From contig NZ_LT964979.1 of NCBI RefSeq assembly GCF_900240335.1, forward strand, positions 496,001-560,000: a DNA stretch of 64,000 bases, given 5' to 3'. Shown here piece by piece: positions 33,751 to 42,522 of this stretch (the stretch's first letter is position 1; the number at the start of each line of letters is the position of its first letter). The position numbers were made by a program, and so were the translations under genes. The stretch is from Flavimobilis massiliensis. Lineage in GTDB: Bacteria > Actinomycetota > Actinomycetes > Actinomycetales > Cellulomonadaceae. Under the pieces are notes generated by a model. That model worked only from the letters and a program-made list of their open reading frames with translations. It made no database searches and was not told the DNA's origin.

Positions 33751-34529
33751 GAGGACTTCGCTCCGATCCAGACGGCGAATCCGATGAGGATGCCCATACC
33801 GATGACGAAGACCCAGAGGCCCTCGGAGACGGGGCCGAGCGAACCGAGGCTCAGGCCGCCGACCGACGGCTCACGCTGCTCGACGAGGTACGAGATGACG
33901 TCGCGCTTCTCCTCGGGGGTGAGGTTCGCGTCGTTGAACACCGGCATGGACTGCGGGCCGGTGAGCATCGCCTGGTAGAGGTTCGTGGGCGTCGTGTCCC
34001 AGAGGGCCGGGGCCCACTTACCCTCGGAGAGCGCGCCACCCGCGCCAACGGCGTTGTGGCACATCGCGCAGTTGGTCCGGAAGAGCGCGGCGCCGTTCGA
34101 CGGGCTGCCAAGCGCCGGGTCGACCATCTCTGCGGTCGGAACCGAGGGACCCGCGCCGAGCGAGGCGACGTACGCGGCGAGCTGGTCGACCTGCTTGTCG
34201 GTGAACTGGGCGGGCTTGACCGGGGCCTGGGGGCCGCTGGCCTGCATCGGCATGCGACCGGTGCTCACCTGGAAGTTCACGGAGGCTGCGCCGACGCCGA
34301 TGAGCGAGGGCACCTCGTCCGCGCCGCCGGCACCGACGCCGTGGCAGGTTGCGCAGTTGGCCTGGAAGAGCTGCTTGCCGGTCTCGATGTCCTCCGCGCT
34401 CGCCGAGGTGTCGGCGGTCGCGGTGGTCGGGGTCATCACGGCGTACAGCGCGCCGGTGGCGAGCAGCGCCAGCAGCATGAGCACGACCGGTGCGAACCGG
34501 TGGTGCCTGCGGGCGGCGAGTGCCTTCAC
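33747..34529 (-). CDS. qcrC: Cytochrome bc1 complex dihaem cytochrome c subunit
   Basis: Carries electrons directly from the bc1 complex to the oxidase CuA, replacing soluble cytochrome c. The 260-residue protein has an N-terminal signal-anchor (FAPVVLMLLALLATGALYAV), haem sites CATCH (residues 59-63) and CAMCH (about 155-159), and a C-terminal anchor helix (LWVFVIGMGILIGFAVWIG). The GTG at 34529 is preferred because of the GAGGA ahead of it; an in-frame start 18 codons upstream lacks one. About 70 bases after ctaE. Confidence 0.95.
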   Translation of the reverse strand: MKALAARRHHRFAPVVLMLLALLATGALYAVMTPTTATADTSASAEDIETGKQLFQANCATCHGVGAGGADEVPSLIGVGAASVNFQVSTGRMPMQASGPQAPVKPAQFTDKQVDQLAAYVASLGAGPSVPTAEMVDPALGSPSNGAALFRTNCAMCHNAVGAGGALSEGKWAPALWDTTPTNLYQAMLTGPQSMPVFNDANLTPEEKRDVISYLVEQREPSVGGLSLGSLGPVSEGLWVFVIGMGILIGFAVWIGAKSS

Positions 34530-34599
34530 GGGAGTCCTCGTCTCGACGTGGGGGGTGGGTAGGGCAGGTGCGCGGTGTGACATCCGCGCGGGGTGGGGC

Positions 34600-35247
34600 T
34601 CAGCGAAGCACGTAGATCACGAAGAAGAGCGCGATCCACACGACGTCGACGAAGTGCCAGTAGTAGGAGGTGACGATCGCGGTCGTGGCCTCGTGGTGGC
34701 CGAAGCGCTTGGCCGCGTGCGAGCGTGCGAGCACGAAGAGGAAGGCGATGAGCCCGCCGACGACGTGCAGCCCGTGGAAGCCGGTCGTGAGGAAGAAGAC
34801 GGAGCCGTAGGGGCTCGACGAGATCGTCACGCCGTGCTGCACGAGCTCGGCGTACTCGAAGACCTGGCCGGCGACGAACACGGACCCCATGACGAACGTG
34901 AGGACCATCCACTCGTTCATGCCCCAGCGGTTGATCTGCACGAGCGAGCCCGTGCGGCGCGGCTGGAAGCGCTCAGCGGCCCACACTGCCATCTGGCACG
35001 TCACCGACGAGGCGACGAGGATGAGCGTGTTGCCGAGGGCGAACGGGAACGCGAGGTTCGAGGCGTGAGCCTCCCACTCCTGCGTCGCCATGACCGACCG
35101 GTGGGAGAAGTACATCGCGAAGAGGCCCGCGAAGAACATGAGCTCGCTCGCGAGCCACACGATGGTGCCGACCGAGACAGGGTTCGGCCGGTTGACGCCG
35201 ACGTGGGCGCTCGGGGCATGGGTAGGTGCAGTCGTCACGGGAGCCAT
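34600..35247 (-). CDS. ctaE: Cytochrome c oxidase subunit III
   Basis: Integral membrane subunit of the aa3 oxidase, 215 residues, with five helices in the short actinobacterial form. Motifs include WLASELMFFAGLFAMYFSHR, GFHGLHVVGGLIAFLFVLAR and WHFVDVVWIALFFVIYVL. First gene of the ctaE-qcrC-qcrA-qcrB operon. The ATG at 35247 has no good Shine-Dalgarno; a GTG three codons later is possible. Three inverted repeats lie in the upstream region shared with the divergent receiver-like gene. Confidence 0.95.
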   Translation of the reverse strand: MAPVTTAPTHAPSAHVGVNRPNPVSVGTIVWLASELMFFAGLFAMYFSHRSVMATQEWEAHASNLAFPFALGNTLILVASSVTCQMAVWAAERFQPRRTGSLVQINRWGMNEWMVLTFVMGSVFVAGQVFEYAELVQHGVTISSSPYGSVFFLTTGFHGLHVVGGLIAFLFVLARSHAAKRFGHHEATTAIVTSYYWHFVDVVWIALFFVIYVLR

Positions 35248-35324
35248 TATGGCCGAACAGGCGGCTGTCTGGGACCATTGGACCTCCCCTGGGCCCTCAC
35301 TGATGGCGCACAATGGGCGGACTC

Positions 35325-35340
35325 GCGGGTCATGACCCGC
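35325..35340. promoter_or_regulatory. 16-base perfect palindrome between ctaE and the receiver-like gene
   Basis: gcgggtcatgacccgc, symmetric with no loop. First of three dyads within 80 bases between divergent genes; a candidate operator. Confidence 0.4.
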
Positions 35341-35350
35341 GCAACGATGC

Positions 35351-35367
35351 GGAATCGGCGAGATTCC
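35351..35367. promoter_or_regulatory. Inverted repeat GGAATC-N5-GATTCC
   Basis: Perfect 6-base arms around five bases, in a locally AT-richer stretch upstream of the receiver-like gene. Candidate operator. Confidence 0.4.
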
Positions 35368-35386
35368 AACGCTTTTGATGACGACT

Positions 35387-35404
35387 CGATGACTTTTGTC
35401 ATCG
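35387..35404. promoter_or_regulatory. Inverted repeat CGATGAC-N4-GTCATCG
   Basis: Perfect 7-base arms around tttt; another GATGAC copy lies just upstream at 35378. Candidate operator or a small hairpin in the leader of the receiver-like gene. Confidence 0.4.
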
Positions 35405-35497
35405 CGCGCGCTCGGCGTGTTTCGGCAGTCGGTGGACACCGTGACAAGATGCGTGAAGCACGACCACAGCCCTGACGACGAAGCGAAGGCGATGACG

Positions 35498-35923
35498 ATG
35501 TCGACCCAGCCGGCCACCACCTCCACGGCGACCCGCGCGCCGCGGATCCTCCTGCACAGCGACGACATCACGGTGCGCGACCAGGTCCGCACCGCCGTCG
35601 GGCCGCGGCTCGCGGCAGGCGCCCCCGAGATCGAGTGGCTCGAGGTCGCGACGGCTGACGCGCTCCTGGACAGGAAGGACCTCGCGTCCTTCGACCTGGT
35701 TATCCTCGACGGCGAGGCTGACAAGGTCGGCGGTATGGGCCTGTGCCGTCAGCTGAAGAACGAGATCTACCTCTGCCCGCGGGTCCTCGTCCTCGTCGGA
35801 CGCCCGCAGGACGCGTGGCTCGCGTCGTGGTCCCTCGCGGACGCGACGGTGTCGCGTCCTCTCGACCCGTTCGAGGTGCAGCGGACGATCGCCGAGCAGG
35901 TGGGTGCCGCCCAGGCACGGTGA
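35498..35923 (+). CDS. Atypical response-regulator receiver protein
   Basis: Single domain of 141 residues with the receiver pattern: acidic pair in LLHSDD (residues 22-23), phospho-acceptor position Asp71 (DLVILDGEAD), but the Thr/Ser position is Gly101 (LVLVGRPQD) and the invariant Lys is Arg120 (VSRPLDPFEV). No output domain. It may therefore be a phosphorylation-independent receiver or act by protein contact. The ATG at 35498 is chosen because GAAGG lies 8 bases upstream; an ATG two codons earlier is too close to it. It stands 10 bases before trpD on the same strand and is divergent from ctaE. Confidence 0.72.
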   Translation: MSTQPATTSTATRAPRILLHSDDITVRDQVRTAVGPRLAAGAPEIEWLEVATADALLDRKDLASFDLVILDGEADKVGGMGLCRQLKNEIYLCPRVLVLVGRPQDAWLASWSLADATVSRPLDPFEVQRTIAEQVGAAQAR

Positions 35924-35933
35924 GGACGACTTC

Positions 35934-36983
35934 ATGAGCACGACGTGGCCCCAGCTCCTCCGTCGGCTCGTCGCCGGTGACGACCTCCCGCGTGAGGACG
36001 TCGCCTGGGCCATGGACCAGGTCATGGCCGGTCAAGTCCCGCCGGCGCGCCTCGCGGGACTTCTCGTCGCGCTCCGCGCCAAGGGGGAGACCGTCGAGGA
36101 GCTCACGGCGCTCGCCGACGTCATGCTCAAGCACGCGGTGCCGTACGCGGCACACGTCGAGCGTGCCGTCGACATCGTCGGGACCGGCGGCGACATGGCG
36201 AACACCGTGAACATCTCGTCGATGGCAGCGATCGTCGTCGCGGGCACGGGCCTCACCGTCGTCAAGCACGGCAACAGGTCCGCATCCTCGACGACCGGCT
36301 CCGCCGACGTCCTCGAGGCGCTCGGCATCGATCTCGACCACACGCCCGCGCGCGTCGCGCGGATCGGGGTGGAGGCAGGCATCACGTTCTGCTTCGCGAA
36401 GACGTTCCACCCGGCGATGCGGCACGCAGGTGCCGTCCGTGGTGAGCTTGGCATCCCGACGGCCTTCAACTTCCTTGGGCCGCTGACGAACCCGGCCCAG
36501 CCCGGCGCGATCGCGGTCGGGTGCGCGGACCTGCGGATGGCTCCGCTCATGGCCGGCGTGTTTGCGACGCGCGGCACGCACGCCCTCGTGTTCCGTGGCG
36601 CCGACGGCCTCGACGAGCTCGCGGCCAACGGCCGTGCCGACGTGTGGGAGGTCCGCGGCGGCGCCGTCGAGCGCACGACGCTCGACGCGACGGACGAGCT
36701 CGGGCTCGACCCGGTGACCGTGGCCGACCTGCGCGGCGGGGAGGCAGAGCACAACGCGGCCGTCGTGAGGCGGGTGCTCGACGGCGAGGACGGGCTCGTG
36801 CGACAGACGGTCCTGCTCAACGCCGCCGCCGCGATCGTCGCAGACGGATCGTTGCCAGGCACGGGCGAGGGCGCGCTCGTCGACCGCCTCCGGGCGGGTC
36901 TCGACCATGCCGCGCACGCGGTCGACTCGGGAGCCGCGCGCGGCAGGCTCGAGGCGTGGGCGCGAGCGAGCGCGTCCGACTGA
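35934..36983 (+). CDS. trpD: Anthranilate phosphoribosyltransferase
   Basis: Second step of tryptophan synthesis: joins anthranilate to PRPP. The 349-residue protein has the PRPP loop DIVGTGGDMANTVNISS, the KHGNRSASSTTGSADVLEALG block and the anthranilate-site Arg region AKTFHPAMRHAGAVRGELG. GAGGA before the ATG, 10 bases after the receiver-like gene, so the two are probably co-transcribed. Other trp genes are not in the window, as usual for this locus in actinobacteria. Confidence 0.95.
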   Translation: MSTTWPQLLRRLVAGDDLPREDVAWAMDQVMAGQVPPARLAGLLVALRAKGETVEELTALADVMLKHAVPYAAHVERAVDIVGTGGDMANTVNISSMAAIVVAGTGLTVVKHGNRSASSTTGSADVLEALGIDLDHTPARVARIGVEAGITFCFAKTFHPAMRHAGAVRGELGIPTAFNFLGPLTNPAQPGAIAVGCADLRMAPLMAGVFATRGTHALVFRGADGLDELAANGRADVWEVRGGAVERTTLDATDELGLDPVTVADLRGGEAEHNAAVVRRVLDGEDGLVRQTVLLNAAAAIVADGSLPGTGEGALVDRLRAGLDHAAHAVDSGAARGRLEAWARASASD

Positions 36984-37036
36984 GAGCGGCGGGCTGAGCG
37001 TGTCCCGCGGAACCGCTCGCGCCCCGGACTTCGGCG

Positions 37037-37318
37037 TCAGTCGCCGAGGCCGAGGTCGAACGCGCGGTCGAGCTCCGTCGACGAGTACGTACGGAACGCC
37101 AGGTGGGTCTGCGTGCGCTGCACGCCGTCGACCTTGTTGATGCCGTCGGCGATGACGCCAGCGAGATCGTCATGGTTCCGCACGCGCACGATCGCGATGA
37201 GGTCGTTGTCGCCCGTGACCGAATAGACCTCGTCGACGCCACGGATCGCCGTGATCGTCTCCGCGACCTCGGGGATGCGGGCGGGGATCGCGTCGATCAT
37301 GACGATGGCGGTGAGCAT
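37037..37318 (-). CDS. Stand-alone Lrp/AsnC ligand-binding (RAM) domain protein
   Basis: A 93-residue protein consisting only of the effector-binding domain of Lrp/AsnC regulators (MLTAIVMIDAIPARIPEVAE ... YSVTGDNDLIAIVRVRNHDD). The winged-helix part is absent, so it does not bind DNA itself; such proteins form rings, bind amino acids and may modulate full-length Lrp. AAGGAG precedes the ATG. Convergent with trpD, whose product pathway may supply a ligand (inference). Confidence 0.88.
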   Translation of the reverse strand: MLTAIVMIDAIPARIPEVAETITAIRGVDEVYSVTGDNDLIAIVRVRNHDDLAGVIADGINKVDGVQRTQTHLAFRTYSSTELDRAFDLGLGD

Positions 37319-37392
37319 GGGGACTCCTTCGTGGCGCTCCGACTGTGCTCGTCCCATCCTGCCACCGCTGTGCCGAGGCTGGCTGGAAGGAC

Positions 37393-39288
37393 TCAGTCCG
37401 CAGGGGCCCCGTCGCCGGCTCCACGGGCGTCCCGGGCCTGGGCTGCGAGCGCGCCGTATGCGCCCGGTCCGTGGACGGCGCACGAGAACGGGTGCGTCGT
37501 GCGGACGAGTCTCACATCGCTGGAGTCGAGCCAGTCGAGCAGCAGAAGGGTCTCCTCGGGGTGGGCCGCGGTCGCGGGCACGACGGGCGGCGGGACCACC
37601 TCGGCCGTCGCGGTCGCAGCGTCGATCGTCAGGTAGGGGTCCGTCCCGACGGGAGCGACCGCGGTCGCCGCGAGCCGACCGTGCCGGACGACGACGACCT
37701 CCCACGCGCCGTCGTCCCGCGCCCGAGCCGCGACGAGCTCGTCGCACGCCGCCATCTGAGCGAACCGTTCCCGGCGTGCGGCTCCCTCGACGACCGCGGC
37801 GATGCGGTCGCGTTCGACGGCGGCCTGCTCGAAGCGCTCCTCGGCCGCGTAACGCATGATGCGGGCGAGCATCCGCTCGACGACCGACCCGGGGTCGTCG
37901 CTCATCGCGGACCGGGCGGCGGCGACCTCGGCGTCGTGCGCGGCGCGCGAAGCACGTCCGTCGGCGTCGTCTCCGGCGACGCACGGTCCCGCGCACCGAC
38001 CGAGGTCGAGCAGCGGGCACGCGGCGGCGCCCGGCCGTGCGACGAGCGGGAGCCTCCGGGTGCAGCGCCGGACGTCGAGCGCGGACTGGAGTCCCTCGAG
38101 CGCGGCCTGCGCCGTGCGCCGGGAGAGGAAAGGCCCGATGTGCCATGCGCCCTCACGCCGGGGCGCCGCCGGGGCGACGGTCCCGACGTCCTCGGCCCGC
38201 ACACCGGTGCCGGCAGCATCTGCTGCACCCTCGGTCTCTGCGACGACCTGCGTGACGATGCTGAGGCGCGGGTGCGGCTCGTCGGTGAGCCGGACCCACG
38301 GCATGCGCTCGGGGAACCGGGACCGACGGTTGTAGCGCGGCGAGTGCTCCGCGATGAGCCGGAGCTCGCGCACCTGCGCCTCGAGGCGGGTCGCGCACGG
38401 CACGGCCGAGACGCGCTCGGCGATCGTCACCATCTCGGTCATGCGACGCCGGGTCTCGGCGCGCGTGAAGTAGCTGCGCACACGGGTGCGGACGTCGACC
38501 GACGTCCCAACGTAGAGGACCTCACCGTCGGGGGCGTGGAACATGTACACGCCGGGTCCGCGCGGCATCTCGTCCGCGAGGTGCCGCTTGGCTCGCACGG
38601 CAGGGGCCACCGGGTCGACCGCAGACGCGAGGTCCTCGAGATGCGTGATGCCCCACGGGGCGAGCCTGCCGAGAAGTGCATGGAGGACATCGACCGTCGC
38701 ACGCGCATCCGAGAGTGCCCGGTGGTCCGGAACCGTTGTTGCGCCGAAGAGCTGCGCGAGCGTGCCGAGCCTGTGGTTGCGGACCTCGTCCTTGGGGACG
38801 ACGCGGCGGGCGAGCGCGACCGTGTCGACGACCTCGAACCTGGGCCACGGGGTGTCCGTGGCTCGTGCCGCCGCCTTGAGGAAACCGACGTCGAAGCGCG
38901 CGTTGTGCGCGACGAGCACGGCGCCGTGCGCGAACTCGAGAAACGCCGGGAGGACCGCTTCGATCCGCGGAGCGTCGACGACCATCGCTGTCGTGATACC
39001 GGTGAGGACCGTGATCTGTGGAGGGACGGGGCCGCCAGGGTAGACGAGGGTCTGGAACTCCCCGAGGATCTCGCCGCCGCGCACCTTGACCGCGCCGATC
39101 TCTGTGATGGCGTCGGTCGCTGGTGCCGTCCCCGTCGTCTCGAGGTCGACGACGACGAAGGTCACGTCACGCAGGTCGGTGCCGAGGTCGTCGAGCGCGC
39201 CCTGGACGCCGACGGCGTCAGGCGCGACGACGGGACGCCGCAGCCCGGTTCCCGGGTGGTGCGTCCTGGACGTTGTCGAGGCCTTCAT
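37393..39288 (-). CDS. DEDDh exonuclease fused to a GIY-YIG nuclease (UvrC-like)
   Basis: A 631-residue DNA repair-type protein. Residues about 43-205 form a DnaQ-like 3'-5' exonuclease with VVVDLETTG (Asp48, Glu50), LVAHNARFD and DHRALSDARAT. From about 240 a GIY-YIG domain follows (GPGVYMF ... LYVGTSVDVRTRVRSYF), then a Cys-containing region and an UVR-type helix pair near 490 (RMLARIMRYAAEERFEQA). The fusion occurs throughout actinobacteria (Rv2191 in M. tuberculosis). The ATG at 39288 is chosen because TACGGT lies 7 bases upstream (leaderless) and because longer frames would run into the terminator of the acyl-CoA ligase gene. Confidence 0.88.
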   Translation of the reverse strand: MKASTTSRTHHPGTGLRRPVVAPDAVGVQGALDDLGTDLRDVTFVVVDLETTGTAPATDAITEIGAVKVRGGEILGEFQTLVYPGGPVPPQITVLTGITTAMVVDAPRIEAVLPAFLEFAHGAVLVAHNARFDVGFLKAAARATDTPWPRFEVVDTVALARRVVPKDEVRNHRLGTLAQLFGATTVPDHRALSDARATVDVLHALLGRLAPWGITHLEDLASAVDPVAPAVRAKRHLADEMPRGPGVYMFHAPDGEVLYVGTSVDVRTRVRSYFTRAETRRRMTEMVTIAERVSAVPCATRLEAQVRELRLIAEHSPRYNRRSRFPERMPWVRLTDEPHPRLSIVTQVVAETEGAADAAGTGVRAEDVGTVAPAAPRREGAWHIGPFLSRRTAQAALEGLQSALDVRRCTRRLPLVARPGAAACPLLDLGRCAGPCVAGDDADGRASRAAHDAEVAAARSAMSDDPGSVVERMLARIMRYAAEERFEQAAVERDRIAAVVEGAARRERFAQMAACDELVAARARDDGAWEVVVVRHGRLAATAVAPVGTDPYLTIDAATATAEVVPPPVVPATAAHPEETLLLLDWLDSSDVRLVRTTHPFSCAVHGPGAYGALAAQARDARGAGDGAPAD

Positions 39289-39295
39289 GGACGCG

Positions 39296-39301
39296 ACCGT
39301 A
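39296..39301 (-). promoter_or_regulatory. -10 box of a leaderless promoter for the exonuclease
   Basis: TACGGT on the minus strand, 7 nt before the ATG at 39288. Confidence 0.5.
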
Positions 39302-39360
39302 CGCCGCGGCGCCGACATCCGGCGTCGACTTCGTGCGAACAGCCGTGCGACCTGGGCAGA

Positions 39361-39400
39361 CGCCGATGGCGGCATCACGGAGGGGACGCCGCCATCGGCG
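39361..39400 (-). terminator. Hairpin after the acyl-CoA ligase gene
   Basis: Perfect 12-base arms (cgccgatggcgg and complement) around a 16-base loop, 14 bases past the ligase stop. Confidence 0.65.
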
Positions 39401-39414
39401 GGACTCGGGAGTCG

Positions 39415-41232
39415 TCAGACCGTTCCGGGCGACGCGACGCCGTCGTAGAGCGCCTCGACGTCGTCACCGAAGTCCTCGAGGACGAGCGACCGCTTGACCT
39501 TGAGCGACGGCGTGAGATAGCCGTTGGCGATCGTGAAGTCGGTCGGCAGGATGCGGAACTTGCGGATCGACTCTGCGCGAGACACGGCCTTGTTGGCACG
39601 GGTCACGGCCTTGTCGATCGCTGCGAGGACGTCAGGGTCCTCCATCGCTTGCTCGAGCGTGAGCTCGGGCTTGCCGCGCGCCGTGAGCCACGTGGGCAGC
39701 GACTCCGCGTCGAGGGTAATCATCGCGGCGATGAACGGCTTGGCGTCGCCGACGACGACGCACTGCGAGACGAGGGCATGCGCGCGGACGCGGTCCTCGA
39801 GGATCGCGGGGGCGACGTTCTTGCCCCCTGCGGTGACGATGAGCTCCTTCTTGCGCCCCGTGATCCGGATGTAGCCGTCGGCGTCGACAGAACCGAGGTC
39901 GCCCGTGCGGAACCAGCCGTCCTCGAACGCCTCCGCGGTCGCCTCGGGGTTGTTGTGGTAGCCCCGGAAGACCTGGGGGCCGCGGACGAGCAGCTCGCCG
40001 TCGTCGGCGACGCGGACCGCGGTGCCCGGCAGCGGCGGTCCCACCGTGCCGATCTTCGAGAGAGCCGGGAGGTTGACGGAGACCGGCGCGGTCGTCTCCG
40101 TAAGGCCGTAGCCCTCAAGCACCGAGAGCCCGACGCCGCGGTAGAAGTGGCCGAGCCGCTCGCCGAGGGCCGCGCCGCCCGAGATTGCGTGGCGCGCGTC
40201 GCCGCCGAGCGCCGCCCGGATCTTCGTGAGCACGAGCGCGTCGGCGATCTTGTGGCGCACACCGAGCATGAACGGGACCTTGCCGTCGTCCTGCGCGCGC
40301 GACCACGCGATCGCGGTCGCGGCGGCCCAGTGGAAGATCTTGCCCTTACCACCGGCGATGGCCTTCTGCTCCGAGGAGTTGTAGACCTTCTCGAAGACGC
40401 GAGGAACCGAGAGGATGAACGTGGGCTTGAACGCTGCGAGGTCAGGCAGAAGCGTCCCGACGTCGGGCGTGTGGCCGAGGACGACGTTGGCGGGAACCGT
40501 GAGGACCCCGATGAACCGCGCGAAGACGTGCGCGAGCGGCATGAACAGGAGCGTCCGACTCCCGGGGACGCCGACGACCTCCGGGAGCTTCTCGATCGCG
40601 TTGAGGCAGAGCGTCACGAAGTTCTCGTGCGTGAGCTCTGCGCCCTTGGGGCGCCCCGTCGTGCCCGACGTGTAGATGATCGTCGAGAGCGAGTCGAGCG
40701 TCGCGAGGGATCGACGGCGCGCGATCTCCTCGTCGGCGACGTCGGCTCCGCGTGCGACGATCGCGTCGATGCCGCCCTCGTCGAGGATGAGGACCTCCCC
40801 GAGCGATGGGCACTTGCGTCGTACCTGCTCGACCGTCGCGGCGTGGGCAGAGGTCTCGACGACGACGTGCTTGACGTCCGCGTCGGTGAGGATCCACTGG
40901 ACCTGCTTTGCGCTCGACGTCTCGTAGAGGGGGACGGGCACCGCACCGGATGCCCAGATCGACCAGTCGAGGAGCGACCACTCGTAACGGGTGCGGGACA
41001 TGATCCCGACCCGGTCGCCGGGCTCGACGCCCATGCCGACGAGGCCCTTGGCGACCGCGACGACCTGCGCCTCGAACTCGCGGGCCGAGATCGACCGCCA
41101 GGGCGCGCCCTCGGCAGCCTTCACCTCGATGATCGCCATGTCGGGGAAGCGCTCGAGACGACCCGCGAGAAGGCTGTTGATGTTCTCGGACCGGGGTGGG
41201 TCGACGAGGATCGGCGTGCTGTGCTCGCTCAT
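39415..41232 (-). CDS. Long-chain fatty acid-CoA ligase (AMP-binding)
   Basis: Activates fatty acids to acyl-CoA through acyl-AMP. The 605-residue protein has the P-loop YTSGTTGRPKGAELTHEN near residue 190, the adenine motif LEGYGLTETTAP, the hinge GWFRTGDLG and the C-terminal GRKKELIVTAGGKNVAP. Closest in layout to the FadD15 group, which lies at the same locus in M. tuberculosis. The catalytic C-terminal lysine region is present. GGAG precedes the ATG. Divergent from the glucokinase gene. Confidence 0.92.
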   Translation of the reverse strand: MSEHSTPILVDPPRSENINSLLAGRLERFPDMAIIEVKAAEGAPWRSISAREFEAQVVAVAKGLVGMGVEPGDRVGIMSRTRYEWSLLDWSIWASGAVPVPLYETSSAKQVQWILTDADVKHVVVETSAHAATVEQVRRKCPSLGEVLILDEGGIDAIVARGADVADEEIARRRSLATLDSLSTIIYTSGTTGRPKGAELTHENFVTLCLNAIEKLPEVVGVPGSRTLLFMPLAHVFARFIGVLTVPANVVLGHTPDVGTLLPDLAAFKPTFILSVPRVFEKVYNSSEQKAIAGGKGKIFHWAAATAIAWSRAQDDGKVPFMLGVRHKIADALVLTKIRAALGGDARHAISGGAALGERLGHFYRGVGLSVLEGYGLTETTAPVSVNLPALSKIGTVGPPLPGTAVRVADDGELLVRGPQVFRGYHNNPEATAEAFEDGWFRTGDLGSVDADGYIRITGRKKELIVTAGGKNVAPAILEDRVRAHALVSQCVVVGDAKPFIAAMITLDAESLPTWLTARGKPELTLEQAMEDPDVLAAIDKAVTRANKAVSRAESIRKFRILPTDFTIANGYLTPSLKVKRSLVLEDFGDDVEALYDGVASPGTV

Positions 41233-41492
41233 TCTGACTCCAGTGGCAGTGGGCGTGTGCCCACAGGTTAGCGGCCCGCGAGGGGCCCTGTGGGCACCGT
41301 CGCGTTATCACAGCCGACCGTCACCGATCCGTGACCTAGGTCCTCGGCGGGGAGGTGAGGGGCGTGCGCCCTGTTCGGGCCGTGTTTGCGTGGTCCGGGG
41401 CGTCGGGTGCTGGAAGCGATCCAGTGCTGTGGCACGCTTGGTGGTCGGAGCAGCGCCGACGGGCGTTGCCGGACGACAGGAGCAGGATTCGG

Positions 41493-42437
41493 ATGCACGC
41501 GCTCGGTGTGGACATCGGCGGGACGAAGATCGCGGCCGGCGTGGTCGACGAGAACGGGACGATCCTCGCCCAGCTGAGGCGCCCGACCGACCCGACCGAT
41601 GCACCGAGCATCGACCGCGCGATCGCGGCCGCGTACCACGAGCTCGCGGCCGAGCACGAGATCGGCGCGATCGGCCTCGCCGCCGCCGGCTTCTGCAGCC
41701 CTGACCGGCGCAGCGTCGCCTTCGGGCCGAACATCGGCGCGTGGCGCGACTACCCGCTCGCCGAGAGGATCGCCGAGCTCACCGACACGTCGATCCCCGT
41801 CGTGGTCGAGAACGACGCGAACGCGGCAGGATGGGCCGAGTTCCGCTACGGCGTCGGCGCGGGCACAGACGACTTCCTCATGCTCACGGTCGGCACCGGC
41901 CTCGGCGGTGCCGCGGTCGTCGGCGGTGCGCTCGTCCGCGGCGCCTACGGCGTCGCGACCGAGGTCGGTCACATGCGTGTCGTCCCGGACGGACGGCTCT
42001 GCGGCTGCGGGCACTTCGGCTGCTGGGAGCAGTACGCGTCCGGCTCGGCGCTCGTGAGGACCGCGCGCGCCGCGCTCGTCGCGCACCCCGACCGCGCGGC
42101 ACGGCTGCGTGAGCTCGCCGAGGGCGGCGAGCTCGTCGGCCCCCACGTGACGACCGCAGCCCAAGAAGGCGACCCGCTCGCGATCGAGCTCTTCGCTGAG
42201 CTCGGCCGCTGGCTCGGCGAGGGCGCCGCGACGGTCGCGGCCTTCATGGACCCGTCCGTCATCGCGATCGGCGGTGGCGTCGGCGATGCGGGCGACCTCC
42301 TCCTGCGCCCGACGCAGGAGGCCTTCGAGCGCGTCCTGCCCGCCCGCACCCATCGTTCGCGCCTCGCGACGATCGCGATCGCGACGCTCGGCAACGACGC
42401 GGGGATGGTCGGCGCGGCCGACCTCGCGCGACACTGA
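41493..42437 (+). CDS. glk: ROK-family glucokinase
   Basis: Phosphorylates glucose with ATP (some relatives use polyphosphate). The 314-residue protein has the phosphate loop GVDIGGTKIAAGVVD, the catalytic Asp in VVENDANAAGWAE, and the ROK zinc site GHMRVV...LCGCGHFGCWEQYASG, with its three cysteines and His. AGGAG lies in front of the ATG. Together with the PPi-phosphofructokinase 2 kb downstream it covers the first and third steps of glycolysis. Confidence 0.92.
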   Translation: MHALGVDIGGTKIAAGVVDENGTILAQLRRPTDPTDAPSIDRAIAAAYHELAAEHEIGAIGLAAAGFCSPDRRSVAFGPNIGAWRDYPLAERIAELTDTSIPVVVENDANAAGWAEFRYGVGAGTDDFLMLTVGTGLGGAAVVGGALVRGAYGVATEVGHMRVVPDGRLCGCGHFGCWEQYASGSALVRTARAALVAHPDRAARLRELAEGGELVGPHVTTAAQEGDPLAIELFAELGRWLGEGAATVAAFMDPSVIAIGGGVGDAGDLLLRPTQEAFERVLPARTHRSRLATIAIATLGNDAGMVGAADLARH

Positions 42438-42470
42438 CGACGACGGACGCCGCAGACGCGGGGTCCGACG

Positions 42471-42507
42471 ACGAGGGGCGCGGACCGCAACGGTCCGCGC
42501 CCCTCGT
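42471..42507. terminator. Bidirectional hairpin between glk and the downstream convergent gene
   Basis: 17-base stem (acgaggggcgcggaccg) with a three-base loop. Confidence 0.8.
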
Positions 42508-42522
42508 TGTGCACGGGGGTGC

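Noticed and set aside
37345..41271. Open plus-strand frame of about 1300 codons opposite the exonuclease and acyl-CoA ligase
   Set aside because: Arg/Asp/Glu-rich low-complexity translation typical of the antisense of high-GC genes; both minus-strand genes have clear domains and catalytic motifs.
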